DNA of 18,464 nucleotides from CANJBX01 sp041487815 (GCA_041487815.1 JBGPOB010000028.1:1-18464), one strand, 5' to 3'; shown: positions 7,297-15,039, numbered from the stretch's first letter. Program-made: numbers and translations. Notes: generated by a model from the letters alone, not told the origin.

Positions 7297-8706
7297 ATGA
7301 CGACGGCCAAAGAAGTCTTGAAGATGGTGAAGGACAACGACGTAAAGTACGTTGACTTTCGTTTCACCGATCCGCGCGGCAAGTGGCAGCACGTCACCTT
7401 CGACATCACCATGATCGAGGAAGACACATTCGCGGAAGGGCAAATGTTTGACGGCTCGTCGATCGCCGGCTGGAAAGCGATCCACGAATCCGACATGTGC
7501 CTGATGCCCGATCCCGGCTCGGCCAGCATCGATCCGTTCTTTGCCGAAACCACGTTGGTCCTGGTCTGCGACGTGCTCGAGCCGACCACCGGCGAGCCTT
7601 ACAACCGCGACCCGCGTGGCATCGCCAAAAGGGCCGAGGCGATGGTGAAATCCATGGGTGTGGGTGACACGGTGTTCTTCGGCCCCGAAGCCGAATTCTT
7701 CGTTTTTGACGACGTGAAATTCGCGGCCGAGCCCTATCATACCGGCTTTAGGCTCGACTCCGTCGAATTCCCGTCGAACGGCTACACTGACTATGAGGGC
7801 GGCAACCTTGGCCATCGCATCGGCACAAAGAAGGGCTACTTTCCGGTTCCGCCGCAGGACTCCGTGCAGGACATGCGCGGCGAAATGCTTGCAGCCATGG
7901 CCAAGATGGGTGCCAAGGTCGAAAAACATCATCACGAAGTCGGCTCCGCCCAGCACGAGCTCGGGCTGAAATTCTCCCCGCTGGTGGTCATGGCCGACCG
8001 CATGCAGATCTACAAGTATTGCATCCAGCAGGTCGCGCAGATCTACGGCAAGACCGCGACGTTCATGCCGAAACCGATCTATGGCGACAACGGTTCCGGC
8101 ATGCACTGCCACCAGTCGATCTGGAAAGGTGGCAAGCCGGTATTTGCCGGCAACAAATATTCGGATCTCTCGGAAACCTGCCTGTCCTACATCGCCGGCA
8201 TCATCAAGCACGCCAAGACGCTCAATGCCTTCACCAATCCGACGACCAATTCCTACAAGCGGCTGGTGCCGGGCTTCGAAGCGCCTGTGCTGCTCGCCTA
8301 CTCGGCGCGCAACCGCTCGGCTTCGTGCCGCATCCCCTATACGACCAACCCGAAGGCCAAGCGCGTCGAGGTCCGCTTCCCCGATCCGCTGTGCAATCCG
8401 TATCTCGGCTTCGCGGCGATGCTGATGGCCGGCCTCGACGGCGTCAAGAACAAGCTCGATCCGGGCGCGGCGATGGACAAGGATCTCTACGACTTGCCGC
8501 CCCGCGAACTAAAGAAAATTCCGACGGTATGCGGCTCATTGCGCGAGGCGCTCGGCTGTCTCGACAAGGGCCGCGAGTTCCTGAAGGCGGGCGGCGTGTT
8601 CGACGATGATTTCATCGACGCCTACATCGAGCTCAAGATGACCGAAGTCATCCGCTTCGAGCACACCCCGCATCCGGTCGAGTTCGATATGTACTATTCG
8701 GCGTAA
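7297..8706 (+). CDS. glnA: Glutamine synthetase type I
   Basis: Catalyses ATP-dependent amidation of glutamate to glutamine, the main ammonium-assimilation step, as a cytoplasmic dodecamer. The 469-residue length is standard for GSI. Signatures are FDGSSIAGWK (51-60), FFGPEAEFFVFDD with the metal-ligand glutamate, KPIYGDNGSGMHCHQS for the ATP site, RIPYTTNPKAKRVEVRFPDP and the adenylylation segment DLYDLPP with Tyr398. The protein is therefore expected to be switched off by GlnE-type adenylylation, which PII controls. AAGGAAG at 7282-7288 is a strong ribosome-binding site, eight bases before the ATG. It is the second gene of glnB-glnA and is followed by a strong terminator. Confidence 0.98.
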   Translation: MTTAKEVLKMVKDNDVKYVDFRFTDPRGKWQHVTFDITMIEEDTFAEGQMFDGSSIAGWKAIHESDMCLMPDPGSASIDPFFAETTLVLVCDVLEPTTGEPYNRDPRGIAKRAEAMVKSMGVGDTVFFGPEAEFFVFDDVKFAAEPYHTGFRLDSVEFPSNGYTDYEGGNLGHRIGTKKGYFPVPPQDSVQDMRGEMLAAMAKMGAKVEKHHHEVGSAQHELGLKFSPLVVMADRMQIYKYCIQQVAQIYGKTATFMPKPIYGDNGSGMHCHQSIWKGGKPVFAGNKYSDLSETCLSYIAGIIKHAKTLNAFTNPTTNSYKRLVPGFEAPVLLAYSARNRSASCRIPYTTNPKAKRVEVRFPDPLCNPYLGFAAMLMAGLDGVKNKLDPGAAMDKDLYDLPPRELKKIPTVCGSLREALGCLDKGREFLKAGGVFDDDFIDAYIELKMTEVIRFEHTPHPVEFDMYYSA

Positions 8707-8792
8707 GACTTGCGCGCGGCTCGCACGCGGACCGGTCGCGGAACTGGCAAGCGTGCTTCCTCCCAAGATCGCGACGAGCGGTCCAACTTTTC

Positions 8793-8821
8793 AGGGCGCC
8801 CCAGGGGGCGCCCTTTCTTTT
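8793..8821 (+). terminator. Rho-independent terminator of glnB-glnA
   Basis: A perfect 9-bp GC-rich stem, AGGGCGCCC (8793-8801) with GGGCGCCCT (8806-8814), has a 4-base loop CAGG and is followed by TTCTTTT. It lies 86 bases after the glnA stop. The 199-base stretch from here to 9020 shows no credible gene. Confidence 0.9.
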
Positions 8822-9020
8822 GGCGCGCCAGCGCAAGCCGTTGCCCGGCGTAGCGAACAGCTCAAACCGAGTGTGGAGGCCGGATTCTCAAGCGCGAAAT
8901 TGAATGGGGAGCGGAACAGCCGAAACGTGCGGTGAACGCGGGTCGGAGCGCGTTCCAAGATGCGTTCCAGCACGAGTTCGAAGCCGGGTTTTGCCGCGCC
9001 AAAATCCTGCGCAAGGACCG

Positions 9021-9260
9021 TCAAAGCACGAGCAAGAGCAGCGCGGCCAGTGACGTCGCGACAGTGGCTCCCAAAATGAAACGCATGCGAACCAGGTGCG
9101 GCCGATCGAACGCCCCGTTGGCTCGCCGCATGCGGACGACTTCCGCTTCGAATTCATCGGAGCCCGCATAACAGCAGCCCAGCGCCTGACCGGCGCGCGC
9201 GACGCACGCCTCCAATGCAGCAAGGTCGCTTTTGAATTGGTCGATCGGCGCAACGTTCAT
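9021..9260 (-). CDS. Small hypothetical tail-anchored membrane protein
   Basis: A 79-residue protein that I do not recognise. The first 60 residues are polar and helix-prone (QFKSDLAALEACVARAGQAL, then two adjacent cysteines Cys29-Cys30, then EFEAEVVRMRRANGAF). Residues 61-79 form one hydrophobic segment, FILGATVATSLAALLLLVL, reaching the very C-terminus, as in tail-anchored proteins. No signal peptide is present. It could be transcribed alone or by read-through past the terminator behind the diguanylate cyclase gene upstream of it on this strand. Codon use has the GC-rich third positions of its neighbours, which supports real coding, but the small size limits confidence. Confidence 0.55.
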   Translation of the reverse strand: MNVAPIDQFKSDLAALEACVARAGQALGCCYAGSDEFEAEVVRMRRANGAFDRPHLVRMRFILGATVATSLAALLLLVL

Positions 9261-9336
9261 TGCGATAGTCTACGATCAGATGGTAAACGCCGATTGAATC
9301 CCTCGCTTCCCTCTCACGGTGCCCGTCATTTCGCTC

Positions 9337-9370
9337 AAATAAAGAGGGCGGACCGCCGTGGCCCGCCCTC
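9337..9370 (-). terminator. Rho-independent terminator of the diguanylate cyclase gene
   Basis: On the minus strand GAGGGCGG (9370-9363) and CCGCCCTC (9351-9344) form an 8-bp stem around an 11-base loop, followed by TTTATTT (9343-9337). It starts 26 bases beyond the stop codon of the GGDEF gene and separates that gene from the small membrane protein downstream. Confidence 0.8.
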
Positions 9371-9396
9371 AATCCTGCGTAAGACCAACGATGCGG

Positions 9397-10764
9397 TCAC
9401 GCTGCTTTCGCCAAGGCCGGCCCGTACGCGGGCTGACGCGATGAATGCGGCGATACCAGCGACGGCGTTGACGGCTGCGGTGACGACATCGGCGCCGGCA
9501 GCGCGGGCACTGACGAGGCCAATACAGTCTTCGGCAATGCCGCGATGTCCTTCGAGACGCCGAATTCAGGTTCGCGGTCGGCTACCTCGATACGGTTTCG
9601 GCCGTTAGCCTTGGCGCGATAGAGCGCGGCGTCGGCGCGTGTCAGCAGCGACTTGACGGTGGTTGCCGCGTATGAGCCGGCCGCGCCGATGCTCACCGTG
9701 GCTCCGATCGGATACTCGCCGATCGCGGAGGCCTGCAGTTCGAACGCGAATCGTACCCGTTCGCCGACCGTGGCCGCGACATTGGCATCGCCGGCAAGGA
9801 TCATGACGAATTCCTCGCCGCCAAGCCGTGCGAATATATCGGTCGTACGCGTCGTCTCGCTCGCGGTCTGCGCGAATAGCCGCAGCACCTCGTCGCCGAC
9901 GGCATGGCCGAAGCGGTCGTTGATCGATTTGAAGCGGTCAAGATCGAAGACCAGCAACGATATCGGTTCGCCTTTTGCAGCCTGTGCTTCGACCATCGTT
10001 TCAGCGCCGGCCAAGAAGGCCCGCCGGTTGAACACGCCGGTAAGCGCATCGGTCGATGCCGCCGCCTTATGAATGTGCACGGCCCGCTGCTGGGCCAGGA
10101 TCAGCAGCAGGAACGCGGTGCCGACCGCGTAGAGCAAGGCTTCGATTGCAAATAGTGCGGTCCAGCCGCCGGCAACCGCGAACCCGCGCTCGGACGGCAT
10201 CAGGGTCACCATTGGGATCGGGACCAGGAATACGGCGCCATGCAGCAACGGCACCAGCATGGCCGGCCAGCGTCGGATCAACGCGCGACGACGTTCGCTC
10301 CAAAGCTCATGCGATGTCAGGACGGTATAGACTGCGACAATGACGGCGGTGAGCGCGATGCGATATGCGGGAGACGCCGATATCCATTCGCTGCCAGACG
10401 CCACGAGCCATAGCGCCGCACCGGCGAACAGGCCCGGCCATATGACTGCGCGGCCGTAGAACGCGCGGGCGCCGCTCCACATCATTCCGCACGCGATGAG
10501 CAGCAGTGCATTCGGTAGCGCCGGCGGCAAACGATCCGCAAGTGCGCCATTGAGCGCCCAAAGCGCCGAGGCGATGCCTCCCATCAGATAGGCAAGGCCC
10601 CACCATGCCAGCGCCTGTGTGCGGTCCTGCGTCCACGCGAACAGCAGGAACAGGCCGAGCAGCACGGCGATGCAAGTTGCGACGACAACGAGCGTCGATG
10701 AGTCGAGTGAAAACGCTGAGTCTACGGTTTGCATTAGCATTTGCCAGACTCCGGTTAGTGACAT
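9397..10764 (-). CDS. Seven-helix membrane diguanylate cyclase (GGDEF protein)
   Basis: Makes the second messenger cyclic di-GMP from two GTP. The 455-residue protein has about seven hydrophobic segments between residues 20 and 225, for example STLVVVATCIAVLLGLFLLF and GWTALFAIEALLYAVGTAF, forming a membrane sensor of unknown ligand. The GGDEF domain begins with TDALTGVFNRRAFL and FDLDRFKSINDRFGHAVGDE and has an active-site GGEEF at 315-319. The product-inhibition I-site RTTD (306-309) has the standard 5-residue spacing, so both catalysis and feedback control look intact. No EAL domain follows. The last 60 or so residues are rich in Pro, Ser and Ala and probably disordered. Met1 is at 10764; Met9 or Met11 could also serve as start. 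It is a single-gene unit with its own terminator. The 286 bases upstream (10765-11050) show no convincing gene. Confidence 0.93.
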   Translation of the reverse strand: MSLTGVWQMLMQTVDSAFSLDSSTLVVVATCIAVLLGLFLLFAWTQDRTQALAWWGLAYLMGGIASALWALNGALADRLPPALPNALLLIACGMMWSGARAFYGRAVIWPGLFAGAALWLVASGSEWISASPAYRIALTAVIVAVYTVLTSHELWSERRRALIRRWPAMLVPLLHGAVFLVPIPMVTLMPSERGFAVAGGWTALFAIEALLYAVGTAFLLLILAQQRAVHIHKAAASTDALTGVFNRRAFLAGAETMVEAQAAKGEPISLLVFDLDRFKSINDRFGHAVGDEVLRLFAQTASETTRTTDIFARLGGEEFVMILAGDANVAATVGERVRFAFELQASAIGEYPIGATVSIGAAGSYAATTVKSLLTRADAALYRAKANGRNRIEVADREPEFGVSKDIAALPKTVLASSVPALPAPMSSPQPSTPSLVSPHSSRQPAYGPALAKAA

Positions 10765-11050
10765 TGCGTTTTCATAACACCGGCGCGGCGGCTCGCGGTG
10801 AACAACCTGTCAACGCGCTTTGCAAGCGATTGCGCCGCGCCTGCGCCTTTTCTGTTAATGAGGTTCTAAACTGGTGCGAAAAAGCCAATGACATCGCCTT
10901 AAAATTGGCGCGCGAGCGCAACCTCTCGGAAAGCCGATAGTCGCGGAAAACATTCTGATTCATGCCAGCAACCGCCGGGGATTGCGTCGGTCATGACCTG
11001 ATGTTGAATCGTCCTGCAACAATGACGCCTAAAAAAGCCTTCATAACTCG

Positions 11051-11370
11051 ATGAAACTTTCACCGATCACCCGGTCCATGAACCCACGCGATTGGAGTAT
11101 GTTGATCCTGCTCGCGCTGTTGTGATGCTGCTCGTTCTTTCTTACCGTAATTGCACAACGCGAATTGCCGACGCTGGCCTTCGTCGCGACCGCGGGTGCA
11201 ACCAATTTGATGCAGGTCGCCGTCCTGTTGCCGGTAACCGCCATCTTGCCTGGCGTTTCGATGCTGGGTGCGAGCTGCCGGAACCGCGCCTGGTCGCGGC
11301 CATGACGCTGGTCGCCCTTGGACTTGCGACGATCGGCGGGCGCGTCTTGCGCCGGTCGCGTCGAAAGTCG
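11051..11370 (+). pseudogene. Decayed EamA/DMT-family transporter
   Basis: Translation from the ATG at 11051 gives MNPRDWSMLILLALL, an in-frame TGA at 11123-11125, then CSFFLTVIAQRELPTLAFVA, a recognisable first helix of EamA (drug/metabolite) transporters. The TGA stands where these proteins have the Trp of WGGSFF, consistent with TGG changed to TGA. The frame then jumps directly to GATNLMQVAVLLPVTAILPG, which resembles the ninth helix of the family, so about 200 residues are missing. A frameshift near 11270 moves the end, ELPEPRLVAAMTLVALGLAT, into another frame. One nonsense mutation, one large in-frame deletion and one frameshift make this a clear relic. It is convergent with rpsI, whose terminator overlaps its far end. 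Confidence 0.8.
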
Positions 11371-11383
11371 ATGGCGCCGGCGG

Positions 11384-11412
11384 AAAATCAAAAGCGCGCC
11401 AACGTGGCGCGC
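11384..11412 (-). terminator. Rho-independent terminator of rplM-rpsI
   Basis: On the minus strand GCGCGCC (11412-11406) pairs with GGCGCGC (11400-11394) around a 5-base loop, followed by TTTTGATTTT (11393-11384). It lies 29 bases after the rpsI stop codon. Confidence 0.85.
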
Positions 11413-11441
11413 CTTGCTCGCGATAGAATGATTTGGCGGAA

Positions 11442-11918
11442 TTACCGCTTGGAGAATTGGAACGACCGGCGGGCCTTGGCGCGGCCGTATTTCTTGCGTT
11501 CGACGACGCGCGAATCGCGTGTCAGGAAGCCGCCCTTCTTGAGTACGCTGCGCAGGTCCGGTTCGAAATAGGTCAGTGCCTTGGAGATGCCGTGGCGCAC
11601 GGCGCCGGCCTGTCCCGACAATCCGCCGCCGGACACGGTGCAAATGACGTCGTACTGGGTGTTGCGATTGGAGGCGACCAGCGGCTGCTGGATCATCATG
11701 CGCAGCACTGGACGCGCAAAGAAGACTTCGATGGCGCGCTCGTTGACCACAATTCGCCCGGCGCCGGGTTTGATCCACACCCGCGCCACCGCGTTTTTGC
11801 GCTTGCCGGTGGCATAGGCTCGGCCCTGCTTGTCGATCTTCTGCACGTATTTCGGCGCTTCGGGCGCCGCCGGCTTGAGCGTCGCCAGCTGGTCGAGCGA
11901 TTGCATGGTTTCGGCCAT
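11442..11918 (-). CDS. rpsI: 30S ribosomal protein S9
   Basis: Structural protein of the 30S head whose basic C-terminal tail reaches the P-site tRNA. The 158-residue length includes the N-terminal extension usual in Alphaproteobacteria (about 30 residues before RAYATGKRKNAVARVWIKPG). The family stretch GGGLSGQAGAVRHGISKAL and the terminal SKR are present. The ATG at 11918 shares one base with the rplM stop (TGATG), and AGAGGAG lies six bases upstream inside rplM, so translational coupling is expected. A GTG three bases earlier is a less likely start. Confidence 0.98.
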   Translation of the reverse strand: MAETMQSLDQLATLKPAAPEAPKYVQKIDKQGRAYATGKRKNAVARVWIKPGAGRIVVNERAIEVFFARPVLRMMIQQPLVASNRNTQYDVICTVSGGGLSGQAGAVRHGISKALTYFEPDLRSVLKKGGFLTRDSRVVERKKYGRAKARRSFQFSKR

Positions 11919-12382
11919 CACGCGCTCCTCTTGTTCTTACGGTTCAGGGCGCCGACATCGAGCGCGACCGGGTTCTGCGCCGCGTGCGGATGGTCAGGGC
12001 CCGGATAGACCCGCAGATTGGAGAACAAGCGCTTGCCGAGCGGGCCCTCGGGCAGCATGCGCTCCACCGCCTTCTCGACGATGCGCTCCGGGAAGCGGCC
12101 GGTCATGATCGACTTTGCGGTACGGTCCTTGATGCCGCCGATGTAGCCGGTGTGGTGGTGATAAACCTTGCGATCAAGCTTGCGGCCGGTGAGTACGACC
12201 TGCTTGGCATTTATGACGATGACGTTGTCGCCGCAGTCAACGTGCGGCGTGAACGTCGGCTTGTGCTTGCCGCGCAACCGCATGGCGATAATTGTCGCCA
12301 GCCGGCCGACGATCAGACCCTTGGCGTCGATCAGCAGCCATTTCTTGTCGACGTCGGCGGGCTTGGCCGAATAGGTCTTCAT
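11918..12382 (-). CDS. rplM: 50S ribosomal protein L13
   Basis: Early-assembly protein of the 50S subunit, 154 residues, the normal alphaproteobacterial length. It begins MKTYSAKPADVDKKWLLIDA and carries VGRLATIIAMRLRGKHKP, DNVIVINAKQVVLTGRKLD, the signature IVEKAVERMLPEGPLG and LRVYPGPDHPHAAQNP. It is the first gene of the conserved rplM-rpsI pair. No strong Shine-Dalgarno is seen before 12382. A longer open frame upstream (to 12481) is not credible because the promoter lies within it. Confidence 0.98.
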   Translation of the reverse strand: MKTYSAKPADVDKKWLLIDAKGLIVGRLATIIAMRLRGKHKPTFTPHVDCGDNVIVINAKQVVLTGRKLDRKVYHHHTGYIGGIKDRTAKSIMTGRFPERIVEKAVERMLPEGPLGKRLFSNLRVYPGPDHPHAAQNPVALDVGALNRKNKRSA

Positions 12383-12447
12383 CTCGAATGTCCGTCGTTC
12401 ATTTCTCGTCGGGGCGGCCGATATGAACGCTCTCCGGCTGCCGCCGC

Positions 12448-12477
12448 GTTCTAGCCAAAGCGCCTGATCGGGGTCAA
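12448..12477 (-). promoter_or_regulatory. Probable housekeeping promoter of rplM-rpsI
   Basis: On the minus strand TTGACC (12477-12472) is separated by 17-18 bases from CTAGAAC (12454-12448), a good fit to the alphaproteobacterial sigma-70 pattern. Transcription would begin near 12441, about 60 bases before the rplM ATG. The AT-rich stretch behind it (about 12485-12548) could act as an UP-like element; this is an inference. Confidence 0.55.
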
Positions 12478-12548
12478 TCAAAATGTTGCGATAAAAGTCG
12501 TTTTATTTCAATGAATTATTATTTTGGTACTGTGGTACCTCGATATAT

Positions 12549-12968
12549 TTATTTGTTTTGCTGCGGGATTGAATACGTCAATGTGGCGTGCGCCACGAGG
12601 TCCTGCGCCCCATCGCTGCGGATGCCGACATCGCCCACCGCCAGCCGCCTGCCAAGCTTCATTAGCCGCGCCCTAGCCAGCAGCCCTCCCGGCTCCGGCT
12701 TTTTCAGGAAATTGATGTTGAGATTTGTGGTGACGGCCAAAGGCTCCCAGCCGATGGCCGCCAGCACCGCGACGTACATCGCCACGTCGGCGAGCATCAT
12801 AATGGTGGGACCGGAAATTGTGCCGCCGGGGCGCAGCGTGCTCGGAGCGTACCCAAGGCACATACGGCACCCGCCGAACCAGACCTGCTGGATCGACAGC
12901 CCCGTGTCGGGGTTGAACGTTTCCGGAAACGCCTCCGCCAGGCGGCGCTGCAATTCGCCGGCCGTCAT
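12549..12968 (-). CDS. PaaI-type hotdog-fold thioesterase
   Basis: Single-domain hotdog protein of 139 residues, expected to hydrolyse small or aromatic acyl-CoA thioesters in the cytoplasm. The typical core is RPGGTISGPTIMMLADVAMY (the central helix, with Asp where family members carry an acidic catalytic residue), followed by AAIGWEPLAVTTNLNINFLK and RLMKLGRRLAVGDVGIRSDG. The ATG at 12968 (MTAGELQRRLAEAFPETFNP) is chosen by similarity to remembered family starts; in-frame ATGs at 12983 and 13004 are possible. The same frame stays open to 13376, but that part is antisense to the crotonase and not credible. It is divergent from the crotonase gene, so both may act in acyl-CoA metabolism; the substrate is unknown. 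Confidence 0.85.
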   Translation of the reverse strand: MTAGELQRRLAEAFPETFNPDTGLSIQQVWFGGCRMCLGYAPSTLRPGGTISGPTIMMLADVAMYVAVLAAIGWEPLAVTTNLNINFLKKPEPGGLLARARLMKLGRRLAVGDVGIRSDGAQDLVAHATLTYSIPQQNK

Positions 12969-13050
12969 GACCGCTTCACGCATCCCCTGACCTATTTCCC
13001 GCATGCAAAAAATGCCAATCTCGGGCGCGCCTGCGGAACTGTTCCATGGT

Positions 13051-13128
13051 GCACGATTTTCCGCCCGTCGCCCGGCTGATTTTGAGCACGATTTTTGACG
13101 AAAAGTCTGCAAATTTTCGAGATCGTGC
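13051..13128. promoter_or_regulatory. Three GCACGAT boxes in a divergent promoter region
   Basis: GCACGATTTT occurs at 13051-13060 and again 35 bases later at 13086-13095. An inverted copy, ATCGTGC, lies at 13122-13128. Between the last two sits a further dyad, CGAAAA (13099-13104) and TTTTCG (13114-13119), so 13086-13128 is a nested inverted repeat. It lies between the divergent thioesterase and crotonase genes and ends 21 bases before the crotonase ATG. It could be an operator; no regulator is encoded nearby. Confidence 0.4.
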
Positions 13129-13149
13129 GCAGAGAGAGAGACGAACGCC

Positions 13150-13968
13150 ATGCCCGTTGCCGCCAAAAAGCCAGCGCCCGAGCCGGATTTGCTGCGCGAG
13201 CGGATGGGCCCGGTCGCGCTACTGACGCTCAACCGTCCCGATCGCCGCAACAGCCTGTCGGAGGCGATGCTGGCGGCGCTGGGCGAGGCGCTGGGAGAGA
13301 TTGCCGCGGACAAGGGCGTGCGCGCCGTTGTCGTCGCCGCCAACGGGCCGGCGTTTTGCGCCGGCCATGATCTCAAGGAACTGACGGCCCGGCGCGCCCA
13401 GCCCGATCGCGGACGCGGCTATTTCAGCGAGATCATGGCGCAAAGTTCAGGCGTAATGCAGGCGATCGTGCATTTGCCGCAGCCGGTGATCGCGGCGGTG
13501 CAGGGCGCGGCCACGGCCGCCGGCTGCCAGCTGGTGGCGAGCTGCGATCTCGCCGTCGCATCCGCGCGCGCCACGTTCTGCACGCCGGGCGTCAACATTG
13601 GGCTGTTCTGTTCGACGCCGATGGTGGCGTTGTCGCGCAACGTTGCGCGCAAGCACGCCATGGAAATGCTGCTGACCGGGGAAGCGATGTCCGCCAAACA
13701 CGCGCTGCGCATCGGGCTGATCAACCGGGTGGTCAAGTCCGGCGCCGAGCGCAATGCGGCGATCGCGCTTGCCAAGACGATTGCCGTGAAGTCATCGATG
13801 ACGGTCTCCATCGGCAAGCAGGCGTTTTACCGGCAGGCCGAGCTCGATCTTGCCAGTGCCTATCGCTACGCATCGACGGTGATGGTCGAAAATTTGCTCA
13901 AATTCGATGCGCAAGAAGGCATCGGCGCATTCGTTGAGAAGCGCGCGCCCAAGTGGGAAGATCGCTGA
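13150..13968 (+). CDS. Enoyl-CoA hydratase/isomerase family protein, ECHDC3-like
   Basis: Crotonase-fold protein of 272 residues. The acyl-CoA binding and oxyanion-hole segment AFCAGHDLKEL (68-78) and the second oxyanion loop AATAAGCQLVASCDLAVA are present. Position 127 is Gln where enoyl-CoA hydratases have their first catalytic Glu, and Gly147 in TPGVNIGLF replaces the second. With both glutamates missing, ordinary hydratase activity is doubtful. The wording of this region (GCQLVASCD, then TPGVNIGLFCSTP) closely resembles the ECHDC3 subfamily as I recall it, whose reaction is not settled. A purine-rich AGAGAGAGAG precedes the ATG by about 10 bases. It is followed after 11 bases by a small membrane protein gene in a likely operon. 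Confidence 0.9.
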   Translation: MPVAAKKPAPEPDLLRERMGPVALLTLNRPDRRNSLSEAMLAALGEALGEIAADKGVRAVVVAANGPAFCAGHDLKELTARRAQPDRGRGYFSEIMAQSSGVMQAIVHLPQPVIAAVQGAATAAGCQLVASCDLAVASARATFCTPGVNIGLFCSTPMVALSRNVARKHAMEMLLTGEAMSAKHALRIGLINRVVKSGAERNAAIALAKTIAVKSSMTVSIGKQAFYRQAELDLASAYRYASTVMVENLLKFDAQEGIGAFVEKRAPKWEDR

Positions 13969-13979
13969 CCGGAGGTGCG

Positions 13980-14246
13980 ATGATGACGACACTTGCCCAA
14001 ACTTTTTCCTTGTTCGAGCGCCTGCGCGCGCCGGCGGCGCTGCGCCGCGGGCTCATCGCCGGCACGGCATGGGGCCTGGCGGTCGCCGCCGCGCTGACGG
14101 CCATGGTGGCCTGGCAATGCGGCGGCATCTGCATCGACGAAATGTTGGCGACGGCCGCGCTTTCCATCGCCACCGGGATTGCGACGATCGGCCCGCTGGC
14201 GGCATTCGGCCACCCGGTTCGGCAATCGGCCACGGCGCGCCGCTGA
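13980..14246 (+). CDS. Small two-helix membrane protein of unknown function
   Basis: An 88-residue protein that I do not recognise. Two hydrophobic segments are visible, GLIAGTAWGLAVAAALTAMV (about 25-45) and MLATAALSIATGIATIGPLA (about 55-75), joined by a short loop with two cysteines (CGGIC). The N-terminus is amphipathic and basic. GGAGGT at 13971-13976 is a textbook ribosome-binding site serving either ATG 13980 or the adjacent ATG 13983, the latter with better spacing. Its start is 11 bases after the crotonase stop, so cotranscription is likely. Confidence 0.7.
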   Translation: MMTTLAQTFSLFERLRAPAALRRGLIAGTAWGLAVAAALTAMVAWQCGGICIDEMLATAALSIATGIATIGPLAAFGHPVRQSATARR

Positions 14247-14370
14247 CAACGCTCACGCCGACTTGATAACATCAATGGCCTGATTTGATCGGCTGGCGCA
14301 TACCGCACGAGCCGATGATGCATATTTGCGCGACCGGCCCGGCCTGACCCACGAATTCGCGAGCTCTCCC

Positions 14371-15039
14371 ATGAACGACAAGGCCGCCAACAACACCGAA
14401 ATCGTGTTCACGCCGGCGGCGCAACGCGCGCAGGCGGAGCGCGGCTCGGGGCGCTTTTATCAGCGCAAGGGCGCGGCCGGATTTCCCGACACGGTCACGC
14501 CCGAGCTTGCGGCCTTCGTTGCCGAGCTCGACACCGCGTTTCTGGCGACCGTGTCGGAGCACGGCGCGCCCTATATCCAGCATCGCGGCGGGCCCAAAGG
14601 CTTCATCAAGGTCATTGACGCGCGCACGCTCGGCTTCGCGGATTTCGCCGGCAACCGGCAATACATCACGCTCGCCAACCTGTCCGGCAACGACCGCGCC
14701 TTTCTGTTTCTGCTCGATCCCGCCAATCGCCGGCGCATCAAGGTGTGGGGCCGCGCCAGAATGGTCGAGGGCGACGCGGCCCTGCTCGCGCGGCTGTCCG
14801 ATCCCGGCTACAAGGCGATGCCCGAGCGCGTGGTGCTGTTTACGATCGAGGCCTGGGACGTGAATTGCTCGCAGCACATCACGCCGCGATTCACCGAGGC
14901 CGAGGTCGCCGAGGCAACGGCGGTCATGCGCGAGCACCTCGCCGCGCTCGAAGCCGAGAACGGCCGCCTGCGCGCAGCGCTCGCGCCAAAGCCGCCGGGT
15001 ACTGTCATTGCGAGCGACCCGTCTATGCCGAGGCTTTGA
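14371..15039 (+). CDS. Pyridoxamine 5'-phosphate oxidase family (flavin split-barrel) protein
   Basis: Predicted FMN- or F420-type split-barrel oxidoreductase of 222 residues; the substrate is unknown and it is not PdxH itself. The barrel begins AAFVAELDTAFLATVSEHGA and continues PYIQHRGGPKGFIKVIDART, LGFADFAGNRQYITLANLSG and DRAFLFLLDPANRRRIKVWG. A coiled-coil-like helix (EAEVAEATAVMREHLAALEA) follows. The last residues, from about GTVIASDPSMPRL on, are encoded by the left end of an inverted-repeat element, so the natural stop appears to have been replaced. The ATG at 14371 has only a weak GAG upstream; the in-frame codon at 14326 would add 15 residues of poor quality. It stands apart from the upstream membrane protein gene by 124 bases. 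Confidence 0.85.
   Translation: MNDKAANNTEIVFTPAAQRAQAERGSGRFYQRKGAAGFPDTVTPELAAFVAELDTAFLATVSEHGAPYIQHRGGPKGFIKVIDARTLGFADFAGNRQYITLANLSGNDRAFLFLLDPANRRRIKVWGRARMVEGDAALLARLSDPGYKAMPERVVLFTIEAWDVNCSQHITPRFTEAEVAEATAVMREHLAALEAENGRLRAALAPKPPGTVIASDPSMPRL

Noticed and set aside
7201..8211. 336-codon open frame antisense to glnA
   Set aside because: It mirrors glnA codon structure, has His/Asp/Gly-rich composition typical of antisense shadows, and no domain is recognisable.
10772..10963. 63-codon minus-strand frame ending just before the diguanylate cyclase start
   Set aside because: No family resemblance, Arg/Ser-rich composition and no clear ribosome-binding site. The region is better treated as intergenic.
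12969..13376. Open frame on the minus strand extending the thioesterase N-terminally by about 136 residues
   Set aside because: Most of it is antisense to the crotonase and reads as low-complexity Ser/Ala/Arg, a GC-rich shadow frame. The hotdog domain is complete without it.
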